From NCBI GenBank assembly GCA_004195315.1, contig SDWL01000002.1, positions 1 to 29,553 on the forward strand: DNA of 29,553 nucleotides. Direction: 5' to 3'. Below are positions 15,099 to 23,527 of the stretch, piece after piece. The translations under genes were made by a program, and so were the position numbers. The stretch's first letter is position 1; each line of letters starts with the position of its first letter. Under the pieces are notes generated by a model. That model did no database searches and had not been told where the DNA came from. It saw only the letters and a list, made by a program, of their open reading frames with translations. Source of the stretch: Lutibacter sp. Lineage in GTDB: Bacteria > Bacteroidota > Bacteroidia > Flavobacteriales > Flavobacteriaceae.

Positions 15099-15130
15099 TA
15101 AACGGGTAAAATTTATTTTTTACCCGTTTA
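15099..15130 (+). terminator. Perfect 13-bp hairpin after nosZ
   Basis: TAAACGGGTAAAA (15099..15111) pairs perfectly with TTTTACCCGTTTA (15118..15130) around a 6-base loop. It starts 39 bp after the nosZ stop. There is no long T-run after it, so it may be a partial terminator or an RNA-stability element that protects the nosZ message rather than a full stop. Confidence 0.65.
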
Positions 15131-15170
15131 TAATAAAACCAAAATTTTAATGCATCAACTTTAAATAATT

Positions 15171-15761
15171 ATGAAAAAATCAAAAATATTAATGATAATA
15201 GGTTCTCTATTATTACTAGGATTATTTGTTTTCCCATTATGGAATATAACATTAGAAGCACCACAATATCCAACTCCTTTAGGAATGGATATTCATATAA
15301 ACAAATTTACCGATACTCATGAATTTGATATAAAAAATATCAATTTAATGAATCACTACGTCGGTATGCAATACATTCCAGAGACTATTCCAGAGTTTAA
15401 AATATTCCCTTTGGTAATTGGTTTTATGGTAATTTTAGGGGTTGTAATTGGTTTAATTGGTAAACATAAGTTATTTCTATTTTGGTTTGTATTAATGAGT
15501 TTGTTGGGAATGGCCGGACTCTATGATTTTTATTTGTGGGAATATGATTATGGTCATAATTTAGATCCAAAAGCTATTATGAATTTCAAAAATCCTGATG
15601 GTTCAGTGATGGGCTTTCAACCGCCACTATTTGGCACAAAAGACATTCTTAATTTTAAAGCACATTCATATCCTAGATTAGGGGCTTATTTCATGTTTCT
15701 TGGAATGTTATTAACTGTGGTTGCTTTCTTTATTGGTAAAACAGAGGCTAAAACTAAATAA
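15171..15761 (+). CDS. Nos-cluster integral membrane protein of unknown function (NosB-like position)
   Basis: A protein of 196 residues with four predicted TM helices near 5-24, 75-97, 101-123 and 168-190. A loop of about 45 residues between helices 1 and 2, and a second of similar size with GHNLDPKAIMNFKNPDG and FQPPLFGTKDILNF between helices 3 and 4, would face the periplasm if the N-terminus is inside. The loops are rich in His, Asp and Tyr. A membrane protein directly after nosZ is typical of clade II clusters (the position of NosB in Wolinella), but I cannot assert homology. A part in electron delivery or copper-site assembly is inferred from context only. Confidence 0.75.
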   Translation: MKKSKILMIIGSLLLLGLFVFPLWNITLEAPQYPTPLGMDIHINKFTDTHEFDIKNINLMNHYVGMQYIPETIPEFKIFPLVIGFMVILGVVIGLIGKHKLFLFWFVLMSLLGMAGLYDFYLWEYDYGHNLDPKAIMNFKNPDGSVMGFQPPLFGTKDILNFKAHSYPRLGAYFMFLGMLLTVVAFFIGKTEAKTK

Positions 15762-15789
15762 AATGAAACCTCTATAAAATAGATTTATG

Positions 15790-15821
15790 ACGAGTATCAT
15801 CTATAGAAGATACTCGTTTTT
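15790..15821 (+). terminator. Terminator-like hairpin upstream of nosL
   Basis: ACGAGTATC (15790..15798) pairs with GATACTCGT (15809..15817) around a 10-base loop and runs straight into TTTTTAA, so it looks like a Rho-independent terminator. It would end the upstream transcript before nosL. Confidence 0.6.
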
Positions 15822-15825
15822 AATG

Positions 15826-15833
15826 TATATTTG
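15826..15833 (+). promoter_or_regulatory. -7 box of nosL
   Basis: TATATTTG matches TAnnTTTG and lies 22 bases before the nosL ATG, directly after the terminator-like hairpin. It suggests that nosLDFY has its own promoter. Confidence 0.45.
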
Positions 15834-15855
15834 ATTACTATAAAAATCGGAAATA

Positions 15856-16302
15856 ATGAAAAAAAACTTTTTAAAATCATTTATTAGTACAGTTATTTTG
15901 TTAGTTGTAATTTCTTGTAAAGTTGAACCTGAAACTATTGAATATGGGAAAGATCAATGTGTTTTTTGTAAAATGAATATTGTAGATAAAACTCATGCAG
16001 CTCAATATGTGACTAAAAAAGGCAAACAATTTAAGTTTGATGCCATAGAATGTATGGTAAATGATTTAAGTGATAAAAGTGAAGATGAAATGGCCTTATT
16101 TTTAGTAGCCAATTATGGAAACCCTGGAGAAATGATTGATGCTAAAACCGCTACTTTTTTAATAAGTTTATCAATTAAAAGTCCAATGGGAGCTAATCTT
16201 TCTGCTTTATCAACTTCAGAAAAAGCAAAAGAATTACAACAAAAACATACTGGAGAAATTTATAGTTGGGAAACTCTAAAACAAAAACTTTCAAATAAGT
16301 AA
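15856..16302 (+). CDS. nosL: Copper-binding lipoprotein NosL
   Basis: A lipoprotein of 148 residues that delivers Cu(I) for assembly of the NosZ copper centres. Lipobox VVISC gives Cys21, and the family metal motif CVFCKM has Cys35, Cys38 and Met40. AAQYVTKKGKQFKFDAIECM and GEMIDAKTATFL follow as in other NosL proteins. The stop overlaps the nosD start by one base (TAATG), so translation is coupled. It is the first gene of the nosLDFY transcript suggested by the upstream hairpin and -7 box. Confidence 0.95.
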   Translation: MKKNFLKSFISTVILLVVISCKVEPETIEYGKDQCVFCKMNIVDKTHAAQYVTKKGKQFKFDAIECMVNDLSDKSEDEMALFLVANYGNPGEMIDAKTATFLISLSIKSPMGANLSALSTSEKAKELQQKHTGEIYSWETLKQKLSNK

Positions 16303-17534
16303 TGAACTACAAATGTCTATTTTTTTTTCTTATTAGTACATTCACTGTTTCTGCCAAACAGATAGAAGTCTGTAACACTTGTACTGTTAAAACTATTAAA
16401 GAAGCAGTTAAAATAGCTGAATCTGGCGATGAGATATTTATTAAAGAAGGTATTTATAAAGAGCAAGATATAATTATTAATAAAGAAATATCACTTATTG
16501 GCGAGAAAGGAACTATAGTAGATGGTGAAAATATAGGGAGTGTATTTATTTTTAAAACTGATAATTTCACAATAAAAAGCGTAAAAATCATTAACATTGG
16601 AATGAGTTACACAGTAGAATACTGTGCTATAAAAGTAATAAAAGCAAAAAATTTCACTATTGAAGATTGTATTTTAGAAAATGTATTTTTCGGTATTTTA
16701 ATTGAAAAATCCAAAAAAGGTATAATTAGAAATAATGTAATATCGGGTAATAGAAAAAGTGAAGCAAGCTCAGGAAATGGAATCCATATTTGGGATGGTG
16801 ATGAAATGGAAATTTATAATAATGAATTGTTTGGTTTACGCGATGGAATATATTTTGAATTTGTAAAAAACAGTAAGGCATACCAAAATAAAAGTTATGA
16901 AAATATTAGATATGGTTTGCATTTTATGTTTTCAAACAATAACAAATACCATCATAATGAATTCAGAAATAATGGGGCAGGTGTAGCTGTTATGTTTTCT
17001 AAATTTATAACAATGCATGATAATACTTTTAAATTAAATTGGGGATCGGCTTCATACGGATTGCTATTAAAAGAAATTTATGACGCTGAGATTTACAACA
17101 ATTTATTTGAAGAAAACACCATTGGTTTAAACGGGGAAGGATGTACAAGAATAAATTATAAAAACAATACTTTTTTAAGAAATGGTTGGGCAATTAAAAT
17201 TGCGGGAGCCTGCTACGCTAATATTTTTGAATCTAATGATTTTATGCATAATTCATTAGATTTATCATACAACTCTAAAATAAATGATAATACGTTTGAA
17301 AATAATTATTGGAGTGAATACACAGGTTACGATTTAGATAAAGATGGAATAGGAGATGTTCCTTATCGGCCAGTAAAGCTATTTTCGTATGTGGTAAATA
17401 GAACTCCTGAAGCATTGGTGTTATTAAGAAGTTTATTTGTAGATATTATCAATTTTTCAGAAAAAGTATCACCAGTTTTTACACCTGATGATTTAATGGA
17501 TAACAACCCTATAATGAAAAGAATAAATGATTGA
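16302..17534 (+). CDS. nosD: Periplasmic copper-site maturation protein NosD
   Basis: A protein of 410 residues with a Sec signal peptide (about residues 1-18, likely cleaved after VSA) and a right-handed parallel beta-helix built from repeated 'N-x-I/F-x-x-N' turns (CASH/NosD repeats) from about 60 to 340. It ends with YWSEYTGYDLDKDGIGDVPYRP, a stretch typical of NosD. NosD works in the periplasm with the NosFY ABC transporter to assemble CuZ. Its start shares a base with the nosL stop, and its end overlaps nosF by 8 bp. Confidence 0.95.
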   Translation: MNYKCLFFFLISTFTVSAKQIEVCNTCTVKTIKEAVKIAESGDEIFIKEGIYKEQDIIINKEISLIGEKGTIVDGENIGSVFIFKTDNFTIKSVKIINIGMSYTVEYCAIKVIKAKNFTIEDCILENVFFGILIEKSKKGIIRNNVISGNRKSEASSGNGIHIWDGDEMEIYNNELFGLRDGIYFEFVKNSKAYQNKSYENIRYGLHFMFSNNNKYHHNEFRNNGAGVAVMFSKFITMHDNTFKLNWGSASYGLLLKEIYDAEIYNNLFEENTIGLNGEGCTRINYKNNTFLRNGWAIKIAGACYANIFESNDFMHNSLDLSYNSKINDNTFENNYWSEYTGYDLDKDGIGDVPYRPVKLFSYVVNRTPEALVLLRSLFVDIINFSEKVSPVFTPDDLMDNNPIMKRIND

Positions 17535-18234
17535 ATTTAAAAATTTACATAAGCGTTTTGGGAAATTAACTGTTTTAGAAGGTTTAGATTTAGCCATAAA
17601 AAAAGGAGGGATTTTCGCTATACTTGGGCCAAATGGTTCGGGGAAAACGACGTTAATTAAATGTTTGCTTGGAATGGTAATTCCAAATAAAGGAGAAATA
17701 ACATATAAGAATGAAAGTGTTTTAAGAAAGTGGAGTTATAGAAATGATTTAAATTATTTACCACAAATTGCTAATTTTCCGCCAAATCTTACAGTTTTTG
17801 AATTAATTCAAATGGTAAAAAATCTTCGCCAAAAAAAATCTAATGAGCAAGAATTAATTAACTTATTTGGGTTGAATGATTCACTTCAAAAAAAATTAGG
17901 GAACCTTTCTGGAGGGACAAAACAAAAAGTAAATATTGTACTTACATTTATGTTTGATAGTGAATTAATAATTTTAGACGAACCTACTACAGGATTAGAT
18001 CCTATTGCATTAATTCATTTAAAAGAATTGATTCAGAAAGAAAAGACAAAAGGAAAAACAATTTTAATAACAACACATATTATGAGTGTTGTAGAAGAAT
18101 TAGCTAATGAAATTGTTTTTTTATTAGACGGTAAAATTTATTTCAAAGGAAGCATTGATGAACTGAAAAAGCAAACTGACAACGACAATCTGGAACACGC
18201 AATTGCCAATTTAATATCAAAACAATATGCTTAA
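17527..18234 (+). CDS. nosF: ABC transporter ATPase NosF
   Basis: The ATPase subunit of the NosDFY system for copper-centre maturation. Walker A GPNGSGKT is at 34-41, the Q-loop near Gln80, the signature LSGGT at 127-131, Walker B LIILDEP at 147-153, and the H-loop TTH near 180. The length of 235 residues is normal. It overlaps nosD and nosY by 8 bp each, as in a tightly coupled operon. Confidence 0.95.
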   Translation: MIEFKNLHKRFGKLTVLEGLDLAIKKGGIFAILGPNGSGKTTLIKCLLGMVIPNKGEITYKNESVLRKWSYRNDLNYLPQIANFPPNLTVFELIQMVKNLRQKKSNEQELINLFGLNDSLQKKLGNLSGGTKQKVNIVLTFMFDSELIILDEPTTGLDPIALIHLKELIQKEKTKGKTILITTHIMSVVEELANEIVFLLDGKIYFKGSIDELKKQTDNDNLEHAIANLISKQYA

Positions 18235-19009
18235 AATATTAAAATATAGTTTTTACGATTTAATGCGTAGCCGTTGGAGCTATGTGTATTTCTTTTTTTA
18301 TTTAATACTTGGTTTTGTCTTATTATTTTTGAATAACGATGTGAACAAAGCAGTAATAACTTTAATGAACATTATTATTGTTTTAACACCACTTATTGGA
18401 ACCATTTTTGGAGTTATGTATTATTATAATTCCAAAGAGTTTACTGAACTTTTATTGGCACAACCCATAAATAGAAGTAAAATTTTTATGGGACAATATC
18501 TGGGAATTTCAATATCGCTTACATTAAGTTTAGTGCTAGGTTTAGGAATACCATTTATTGCGTATGGTTTGTTTAAATCGGCTGCAATTTTTGATTTCGG
18601 ATTGCTTTTAGTAGTAGGTTCTTTTTTAAACTTTATTTTTGTGGCATTATCCTATAATATTGCACTTTCAACTGAAAATAGAATTAAAGGCTTTGGTTAT
18701 GCAATATTAATGTGGCTATTTTTAGCCGTAATTTACGATGGGATTTTTCTAATATCTTTGGTTGTTTTTAATGAGTATCCACTAGATAAATTTTCATTAA
18801 TTACCACCATGTTTAACCCTATTGATTTATCTCGAATTTTAATTTTATTGAAATTAGATATTTCAGCATTATTAGGGTATACAGGAGCTGTTTTTAGAAA
18901 GTTTTTTGGAACTAATACTGGAATGTTACTTTCAATGTCTATTCTAGTATTATGGGTAGTTTTACCAGTACTTAGAATGAATTTTAAATTAAGAAAGAAA
19001 GATTTTTAA
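18227..19009 (+). CDS. nosY: ABC-2 type permease NosY
   Basis: The membrane partner of NosF, 260 residues with about six TM helices (near 17-37, 45-65, 98-120, 127-150, 160-185 and 235-252). The segment YYYNSKEFTELLLAQPINRSKIFMGQY before the third helix is the usual coupling region of NosY/ABC-2 permeases. It overlaps nosF by 8 bp and is the last gene of the nos cluster. No NosR or NosX gene is present, as expected for clade II. Confidence 0.93.
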   Translation: MLKILKYSFYDLMRSRWSYVYFFFYLILGFVLLFLNNDVNKAVITLMNIIIVLTPLIGTIFGVMYYYNSKEFTELLLAQPINRSKIFMGQYLGISISLTLSLVLGLGIPFIAYGLFKSAAIFDFGLLLVVGSFLNFIFVALSYNIALSTENRIKGFGYAILMWLFLAVIYDGIFLISLVVFNEYPLDKFSLITTMFNPIDLSRILILLKLDISALLGYTGAVFRKFFGTNTGMLLSMSILVLWVVLPVLRMNFKLRKKDF

Positions 19010-19109
19010 TTAACTTTTTTAAGTTCCGAAAAAATAACTTGATTGATTTTTTTATTTAACTATATGAGTTAAAAACCCTTTTTATAACGCGTCATTTTTA
19101 CAATATTGT

Positions 19110-19117
19110 TACCTTTG
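19110..19117 (+). promoter_or_regulatory. -7 box of meaB
   Basis: TACCTTTG matches TAnnTTTG, 34 bases before the ATG at 19152. It lies in the 142-bp gap after nosY, so meaB has its own promoter. Confidence 0.5.
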
Positions 19118-19151
19118 AAAAGGCTATTATTAAATAATTAAATTGTAATTA

Positions 19152-20156
19152 ATGAAGAACTACAAACCAAAAAGCAGGTTAACCTCTACAGCATATATTG
19201 AAGGTGTTTTAAAAGGTAATAGAGTGCTTCTTTCAAGGGCTATTACTATTATTGAAAGCAGTTTAGAAAGTGATAAAATTTTAGCAAAAGAAATTATTCA
19301 GGCTATATTACCTTTTTCTGGAAAATCAATCAGAATTGGAATTACGGGTGTGCCTGGAGTTGGGAAAAGTACATTTATTGAGTCATTTGGAAAATACTTG
19401 ATAACAAAAGGTAAAAGGGTCGCTATTTTATCCATTGACCCAAGTAGTCAACGATCTAAAGGAAGCATTTTAGGGGATAAAACTAGAATGGAAGAATTGG
19501 CCAATATGAGAGAAGCTTACATTCGCCCTTCTGCTTCTGGAGATACCTTAGGTGGGGTTGCTAATAAAACAGGTGAAACTATGCTACTTTGTGAAGCTAA
19601 TGGATATGATGTAGTTTTAATTGAAACAGTGGGTGTAGGACAGTCTGAAACGGCTGTACACGGTATGACAGATTTCTTTTTACTATTAATGCTATCAGGT
19701 GCTGGTGATGAATTGCAAGGAATTAAAAAAGGAATTATGGAAATGGCCGATATGGTTGTTATTAATAAAGCCGATGGAGATAATATTAGAATGAGTGAAA
19801 TGGCTCGTTTACAATATCAAAATGCCTTGCATATTTTCCCTCTGTCAGAATCAGGTTGGAGTCCTGTGGTTAGCACTGCTTCAGCAATAAAAAATATTGG
19901 AATTGATACTGTTTGGGGAGAAGTTTCAAAATATAAAAAACTAGTTGATGAAAATGGTTATTTTGAAAAGAATAGAAATCATCAACAAATACAGTGGATG
20001 TATAATAATATAAATGAAGAATTGAAAAACCTTTTTTATGGTTCAGCAACTATTAAAGAACACCTTTCTGTTTTAGAAAAAAAGATTGTTACTGCTAAAA
20101 TTTCCCCTGTAAAAGCTGCTGAAATTATGTTAGAAGAATTTAAAAGTTCATTTTAA
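19152..20156 (+). CDS. meaB: Methylmalonyl-CoA mutase-associated GTPase MeaB
   Basis: A G3E-type P-loop GTPase that guards B12-dependent methylmalonyl-CoA mutase: it gates cofactor loading and helps remove damaged cobalamin. P-loop GVPGVGKST is at 66-74, SIDPSSQRSKGSILGDKTRM near 94-113, ETVGVGQSE at 158-166, and NKAD at 205-208. It is 334 residues, full length. An old name, ArgK or LAO/AO transport ATPase, is a misnomer for this family. It is on the opposite strand from the mutase genes and separated from them by a HAD gene and two repeats, but clearly belongs to the same pathway. Confidence 0.96.
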   Translation: MKNYKPKSRLTSTAYIEGVLKGNRVLLSRAITIIESSLESDKILAKEIIQAILPFSGKSIRIGITGVPGVGKSTFIESFGKYLITKGKRVAILSIDPSSQRSKGSILGDKTRMEELANMREAYIRPSASGDTLGGVANKTGETMLLCEANGYDVVLIETVGVGQSETAVHGMTDFFLLLMLSGAGDELQGIKKGIMEMADMVVINKADGDNIRMSEMARLQYQNALHIFPLSESGWSPVVSTASAIKNIGIDTVWGEVSKYKKLVDENGYFEKNRNHQQIQWMYNNINEELKNLFYGSATIKEHLSVLEKKIVTAKISPVKAAEIMLEEFKSSF

Positions 20157-20182
20157 CCTATTTTCTTAAACTCAGTTGATTT

Positions 20183-20283
20183 CGTCATTCTGAACTTGTT
20201 TCAGAATCTTATCACATTTAGTTTTTATTTCAACAAGTGCTATTAATATTTAGTTAATATAGACTCCTGTCTTCGGATGAATG
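20183..20283. repeat. Dispersed palindromic repeat (GTCATTCTGAA type)
   Basis: It begins CGTCATTCTGAA, with a perfect 8-bp hairpin ATTCTGAA (20187..20194) and TTCAGAAT (20200..20207), and ends with a decayed right half (GACTCCTGTCTTCGGATGAATG). It lies between the convergent meaB and HAD genes. The end CGTCATT is shared with the repeats at 7146 and 21207, but the interior is different. Confidence 0.7.
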
Positions 20284-20320
20284 AAAAAAAATAGAACTTT
20301 CTTTAAGAGAAATTTTAAAT

Positions 20321-21127
20321 TTATTTTTTTGAATTTATTAATTGTTCTAAAACTATTTCAACGCCTTGCTCATCATTACTTTTGGTTGAGAATTTTGCAA
20401 TAGTTTTAACATTGGGATGTGCATTTTCCATAGCATAGCTAAAATCAGCTAGTTCTAACATTTTTAAATCGTTGTTATAATCTCCAAAAACCATAGTTTC
20501 TTCTTTAGTAATACCAAATTTTTGCTGAAGTATGTTTAAAGCATAGCCTTTATTAGCGTTTGAGTGAGAAATATCTAACCAATGTTCTCCTGAAACAATC
20601 ACTTGCATTTTATTTTCAAGATGTTTTACTGCAGGGTAAATATGAGTTTCTGAACAATCAAAATGAAAAGCGGCTATTTTAAAAAAGGTGTCGTTTTTAA
20701 TTTTAGTTAAATCATCGGTAAGTTTATATTCTGAATAATAATTTTTAAACATATTTATAAACTGTTCATCCTTTGTTTCAATATAAGCAGCATTTTTTCC
20801 ACATAAAACAATGTAAACATTATCTAATGCTCGTAAAATGTTGATGCTTTTTAAGATGTAATCAGTAGGTAATTCGGATGTAAATAACTCTTCATCACCG
20901 TGCATTGCAAAAGCGCCATTTTCTGCTACAATAGTTATTTCATCTTTAATATCTTCAAACCTATCAACAATACTATAATATTGTCTGCCACTAGAGGCAA
21001 CAAATCGAATGTTATTTTTTTTTAATTGCTGGTAAACTTTAAAAAAACGGTCACTAACTTCACTTTTTGAATTTAGTAAAGTACCATCCATATCCGTTAC
21101 AACCAATTTTACTTTTGAAAAGTCCAT
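20321..21127 (-). CDS. Cof-type HAD-IIB family phosphatase
   Basis: A cytoplasmic HAD hydrolase of 268 residues. Motif I is VVTDMDGTLLNS with nucleophile Asp12 and acid/base Asp14, motif II VASSGR near residue 42, a C2B-type cap domain follows (about 85-190), Lys near 195 in NANKGYAL serves as motif III, and motif IV is GDYNNDLKML. Members dephosphorylate sugar phosphates, FMN or other small phosphates. The substrate cannot be told from sequence. A -7 box lies upstream at 21144. It sits between meaB and the mutase operon with no obvious link to them. Confidence 0.92.
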   Translation of the reverse strand: MDFSKVKLVVTDMDGTLLNSKSEVSDRFFKVYQQLKKNNIRFVASSGRQYYSIVDRFEDIKDEITIVAENGAFAMHGDEELFTSELPTDYILKSINILRALDNVYIVLCGKNAAYIETKDEQFINMFKNYYSEYKLTDDLTKIKNDTFFKIAAFHFDCSETHIYPAVKHLENKMQVIVSGEHWLDISHSNANKGYALNILQQKFGITKEETMVFGDYNNDLKMLELADFSYAMENAHPNVKTIAKFSTKSNDEQGVEIVLEQLINSKK

Positions 21128-21143
21128 AAATTATTTTGAAGTG

Positions 21144-21151
21144 CAAAAATA
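21144..21151 (-). promoter_or_regulatory. -7 box of the HAD phosphatase gene
   Basis: The minus strand reads TATTTTTG, a match to TAnnTTTG, 16 bases upstream of the ATG at 21127. Confidence 0.45.
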
Positions 21152-21206
21152 GTGTTATTGTATTGATTTAAGTTTAATTAAATGATAATATCATTTAAAA
21201 TATGTT

Positions 21207-21317
21207 GTCATTGCGAATTTTACTTTTTTCAAGTAAAATGTGGCAATCTGACTATAAATAAACAGATTGCCACAGTCGTACCTCCTTCGAAAGACGTATG
21301 AAATTTATCTACGTCGA
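21207..21317. repeat. Dispersed palindromic repeat with two perfect hairpins
   Basis: It begins GTCATTGCGA and contains a 9-bp perfect hairpin, ATTTTACTT (21217..21225) with AAGTAAAAT (21231..21239), and an 11-bp perfect hairpin, GTGGCAATCTG (21240..21250) with CAGATTGCCAC (21263..21273). The right side (TCGTACCTCCTTCGAAAGACG) looks like a decayed mate of the left end. It is related to the 7146 unit through GTCATTGCGA and GGCAATCTG/GAAGCAATCT. It lies between the mutase operon and the HAD gene and may also end transcription. Confidence 0.8.
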
Positions 21318-21389
21318 ATTCACGTTATAAACGAAATAAACCTTTCAAAACTAATTGAAATGGCTTTAATAAATTATAAAAGTTTAGAA

Positions 21390-23522
21390 CTATTCTTGCT
21401 CTAAATATTTTTCCATAATTGTTATAGCAGACTCAGAAATTACAGTACCAGGGCCAAAAATAGCAGCTACTTTTCTTTCCAATAAATAATCATAATCTTG
21501 CGCTGGAATAACTCCACCTGCAAAAACCATAATATCAGGTCTTCCTAGTTTTTCTAATTCTCCAATTAATTGAGGGATTAATGTTTTATGACCTGCAGCT
21601 AAACTTGAAGCTCCTACAAAATGAACATCATTTTCAACAGCTTGTTTTGCTACTTCTTCTGCAGTTTGAAATAATGATCCCATATCAACATCAAAACCTA
21701 AATCCGCAAAACTTGAAGCAACTACTTTAGCACCTCTATCATGTCCGTCTTGACCCATTTTAGCAATCATAACTCTTGGTCTACGTCCTTCAATTTCTGC
21801 AAATTTATCAGTTAATTTTTGAGCTTTTACAAACGTGCTATCATCACTTACTTCTTTTCCGTACACACCACTTATTAATTTAGTAGCTGCTTTATGTCTT
21901 CCAAAATGAACTTCTAAAGCATCAGAAATTTCACCTAATGTAGCAAAATTTTCAGCAGCTTCAACAGCTAAAGCTAATAAATTGCCTTCTCCAGTTTCAG
22001 CACATTTAGACAATGCTACAATGTTTGCATCAACAACAGCTTGATTTCTATTTGCTTTTAATTTATTTAAACGCTCAATTTGAGAATCTCTAACAACTGT
22101 GTTATCAACTTCTAAAATTTCGATATTTGATTTTTCTGTTGTTTTGAATCTATTCACTCCAACTAAAATATCTTGACCCGAATCTAAACGAGCTTGTTTA
22201 CGCGCCGAAGCTTCTTCAATACGCATTTTTGGAACTCCTGTTTCAATAGCTTTTGCCATTCCACCCAATTCTTCAACTTCTTCAATTAGCTTCCAAGCTT
22301 TGTTAGCAATTTCTTTAGTCAAATATTCAACGTAATAAGATCCAGCCCAAGGGTCAACCGCTTTTGTAATTTGCGTTTCATCTTGAATAAAAATTTGTGT
22401 ATTACGAGCAATACGTGCAGAGAAATCTGTAGGTAAAGCAATTGCTTCATCCAATGCATTGGTATGTAAAGATTGTGTTCCACCCAATCCGGCAGCCATA
22501 GCTTCAACACAAGTTCTAGCTACGTTGTTGAAAGGATCTTGCTCACTTAAACTCCATCCTGATGTTTGACTATGCGTACGCAATGCCATTGATTTTGGAT
22601 TTGTTGGGTTGAAAGATTTTATGATTTTTGCCCAAAGCATACGTGCAGCACGCATTTTTGCAATTTCCATAAAGTGGTTCATTCCTACAGCCCAGAAAAA
22701 AGATAATCTAGGAGCAAATTCATCAATTTTTAGTCCTGAAGCCAATCCAGTTCTAATGTATTCCATACCATCAGCTAAAGTGTACGCTAATTCAATATCA
22801 GCAGTAGCACCAGCTTCTTGCATATGATAACCACTAATAGAAATAGAATTGAACTTAGGCATATTTTTAGTGGTGTAATCAAAAATGTCACCAATAATTT
22901 TCATTGAAGGTAATGGTGGGTAAATGTATGTGTTACGCACCATAAATTCTTTTAAAATATCATTCTGAATAGTTCCAGAAAGCTTATCTAAAGAAACACC
23001 TTGCTTTCTTGCAGCAGAAATGTAAAATGCCATAATAGGCAATACAGCACCATTCATTGTCATAGAAACAGACATTTTATCTAACGGAATTTGATCAAAC
23101 AAAATTTCCATATCTAAAATAGAATCTATAGCAACTCCTGCTTTACCAACATCACCAGTTACACGAGGGTGATCTGAATCGTATCCACGGTGTGTAGCTA
23201 AATCGAAGGCAACCGAAAGGCCTTTTTGACCAGCAGCTAAGTTTCTTCTGTAAAATGCATTTGACTCTTCTGCAGTTGAAAAACCTGCATACTGACGAAC
23301 TGTCCAAGGGCGCATTGCATACATTGCACTGTAAGGTCCTCTTAAAAACGGAGGAACACCAGCAGCAAATTGTAAATGTTCAGCACCTTTAATATCTTCT
23401 TCTGTAAAATGTTTTTTTACAGGAATTCCTTCAGGAGTATTCCAAACATCTTGATTCTCTGAAGCCGCTGCAGTTTGTTTAGCAGCTGAATTTAATTTTA
23501 TATCTGAAAAATCTGGTTTCAT
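21390..23522 (-). CDS. Methylmalonyl-CoA mutase, large (catalytic) subunit
   Basis: A B12-dependent enzyme that interconverts succinyl-CoA and (R)-methylmalonyl-CoA. The N-terminal TIM barrel has GPYSAMYAMRPWTVRQYAGF near 60-80 and TRNTYIYPP-like substrate-site segments. The C-terminal cobalamin domain has DGHDRG at 592-597, with axial ligand His594, then SSLAAG near 639 and AGG near 669. At 710 residues it is full length. It starts 5 bp after the small subunit ends, and the two form the heterodimer typical of bacteria. It is the last gene of the methylmalonyl-CoA operon. Confidence 0.98.
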   Translation of the reverse strand: MKPDFSDIKLNSAAKQTAAASENQDVWNTPEGIPVKKHFTEEDIKGAEHLQFAAGVPPFLRGPYSAMYAMRPWTVRQYAGFSTAEESNAFYRRNLAAGQKGLSVAFDLATHRGYDSDHPRVTGDVGKAGVAIDSILDMEILFDQIPLDKMSVSMTMNGAVLPIMAFYISAARKQGVSLDKLSGTIQNDILKEFMVRNTYIYPPLPSMKIIGDIFDYTTKNMPKFNSISISGYHMQEAGATADIELAYTLADGMEYIRTGLASGLKIDEFAPRLSFFWAVGMNHFMEIAKMRAARMLWAKIIKSFNPTNPKSMALRTHSQTSGWSLSEQDPFNNVARTCVEAMAAGLGGTQSLHTNALDEAIALPTDFSARIARNTQIFIQDETQITKAVDPWAGSYYVEYLTKEIANKAWKLIEEVEELGGMAKAIETGVPKMRIEEASARKQARLDSGQDILVGVNRFKTTEKSNIEILEVDNTVVRDSQIERLNKLKANRNQAVVDANIVALSKCAETGEGNLLALAVEAAENFATLGEISDALEVHFGRHKAATKLISGVYGKEVSDDSTFVKAQKLTDKFAEIEGRRPRVMIAKMGQDGHDRGAKVVASSFADLGFDVDMGSLFQTAEEVAKQAVENDVHFVGASSLAAGHKTLIPQLIGELEKLGRPDIMVFAGGVIPAQDYDYLLERKVAAIFGPGTVISESAITIMEKYLEQE

Positions 23523-23527
23523 ACTTC

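Noticed and set aside
19055..19073. Hairpin TTTAACT/AGTTAAA after nosY as a terminator
   Set aside because: The stem is only 7 bp, AT-rich, and lacks a T-run after it on either strand. It is too weak to call.
22319..22827. Small reading frames inside the mutase large-subunit gene
   Set aside because: They overlap a strongly conserved enzyme and have no recognisable domains or start signals.
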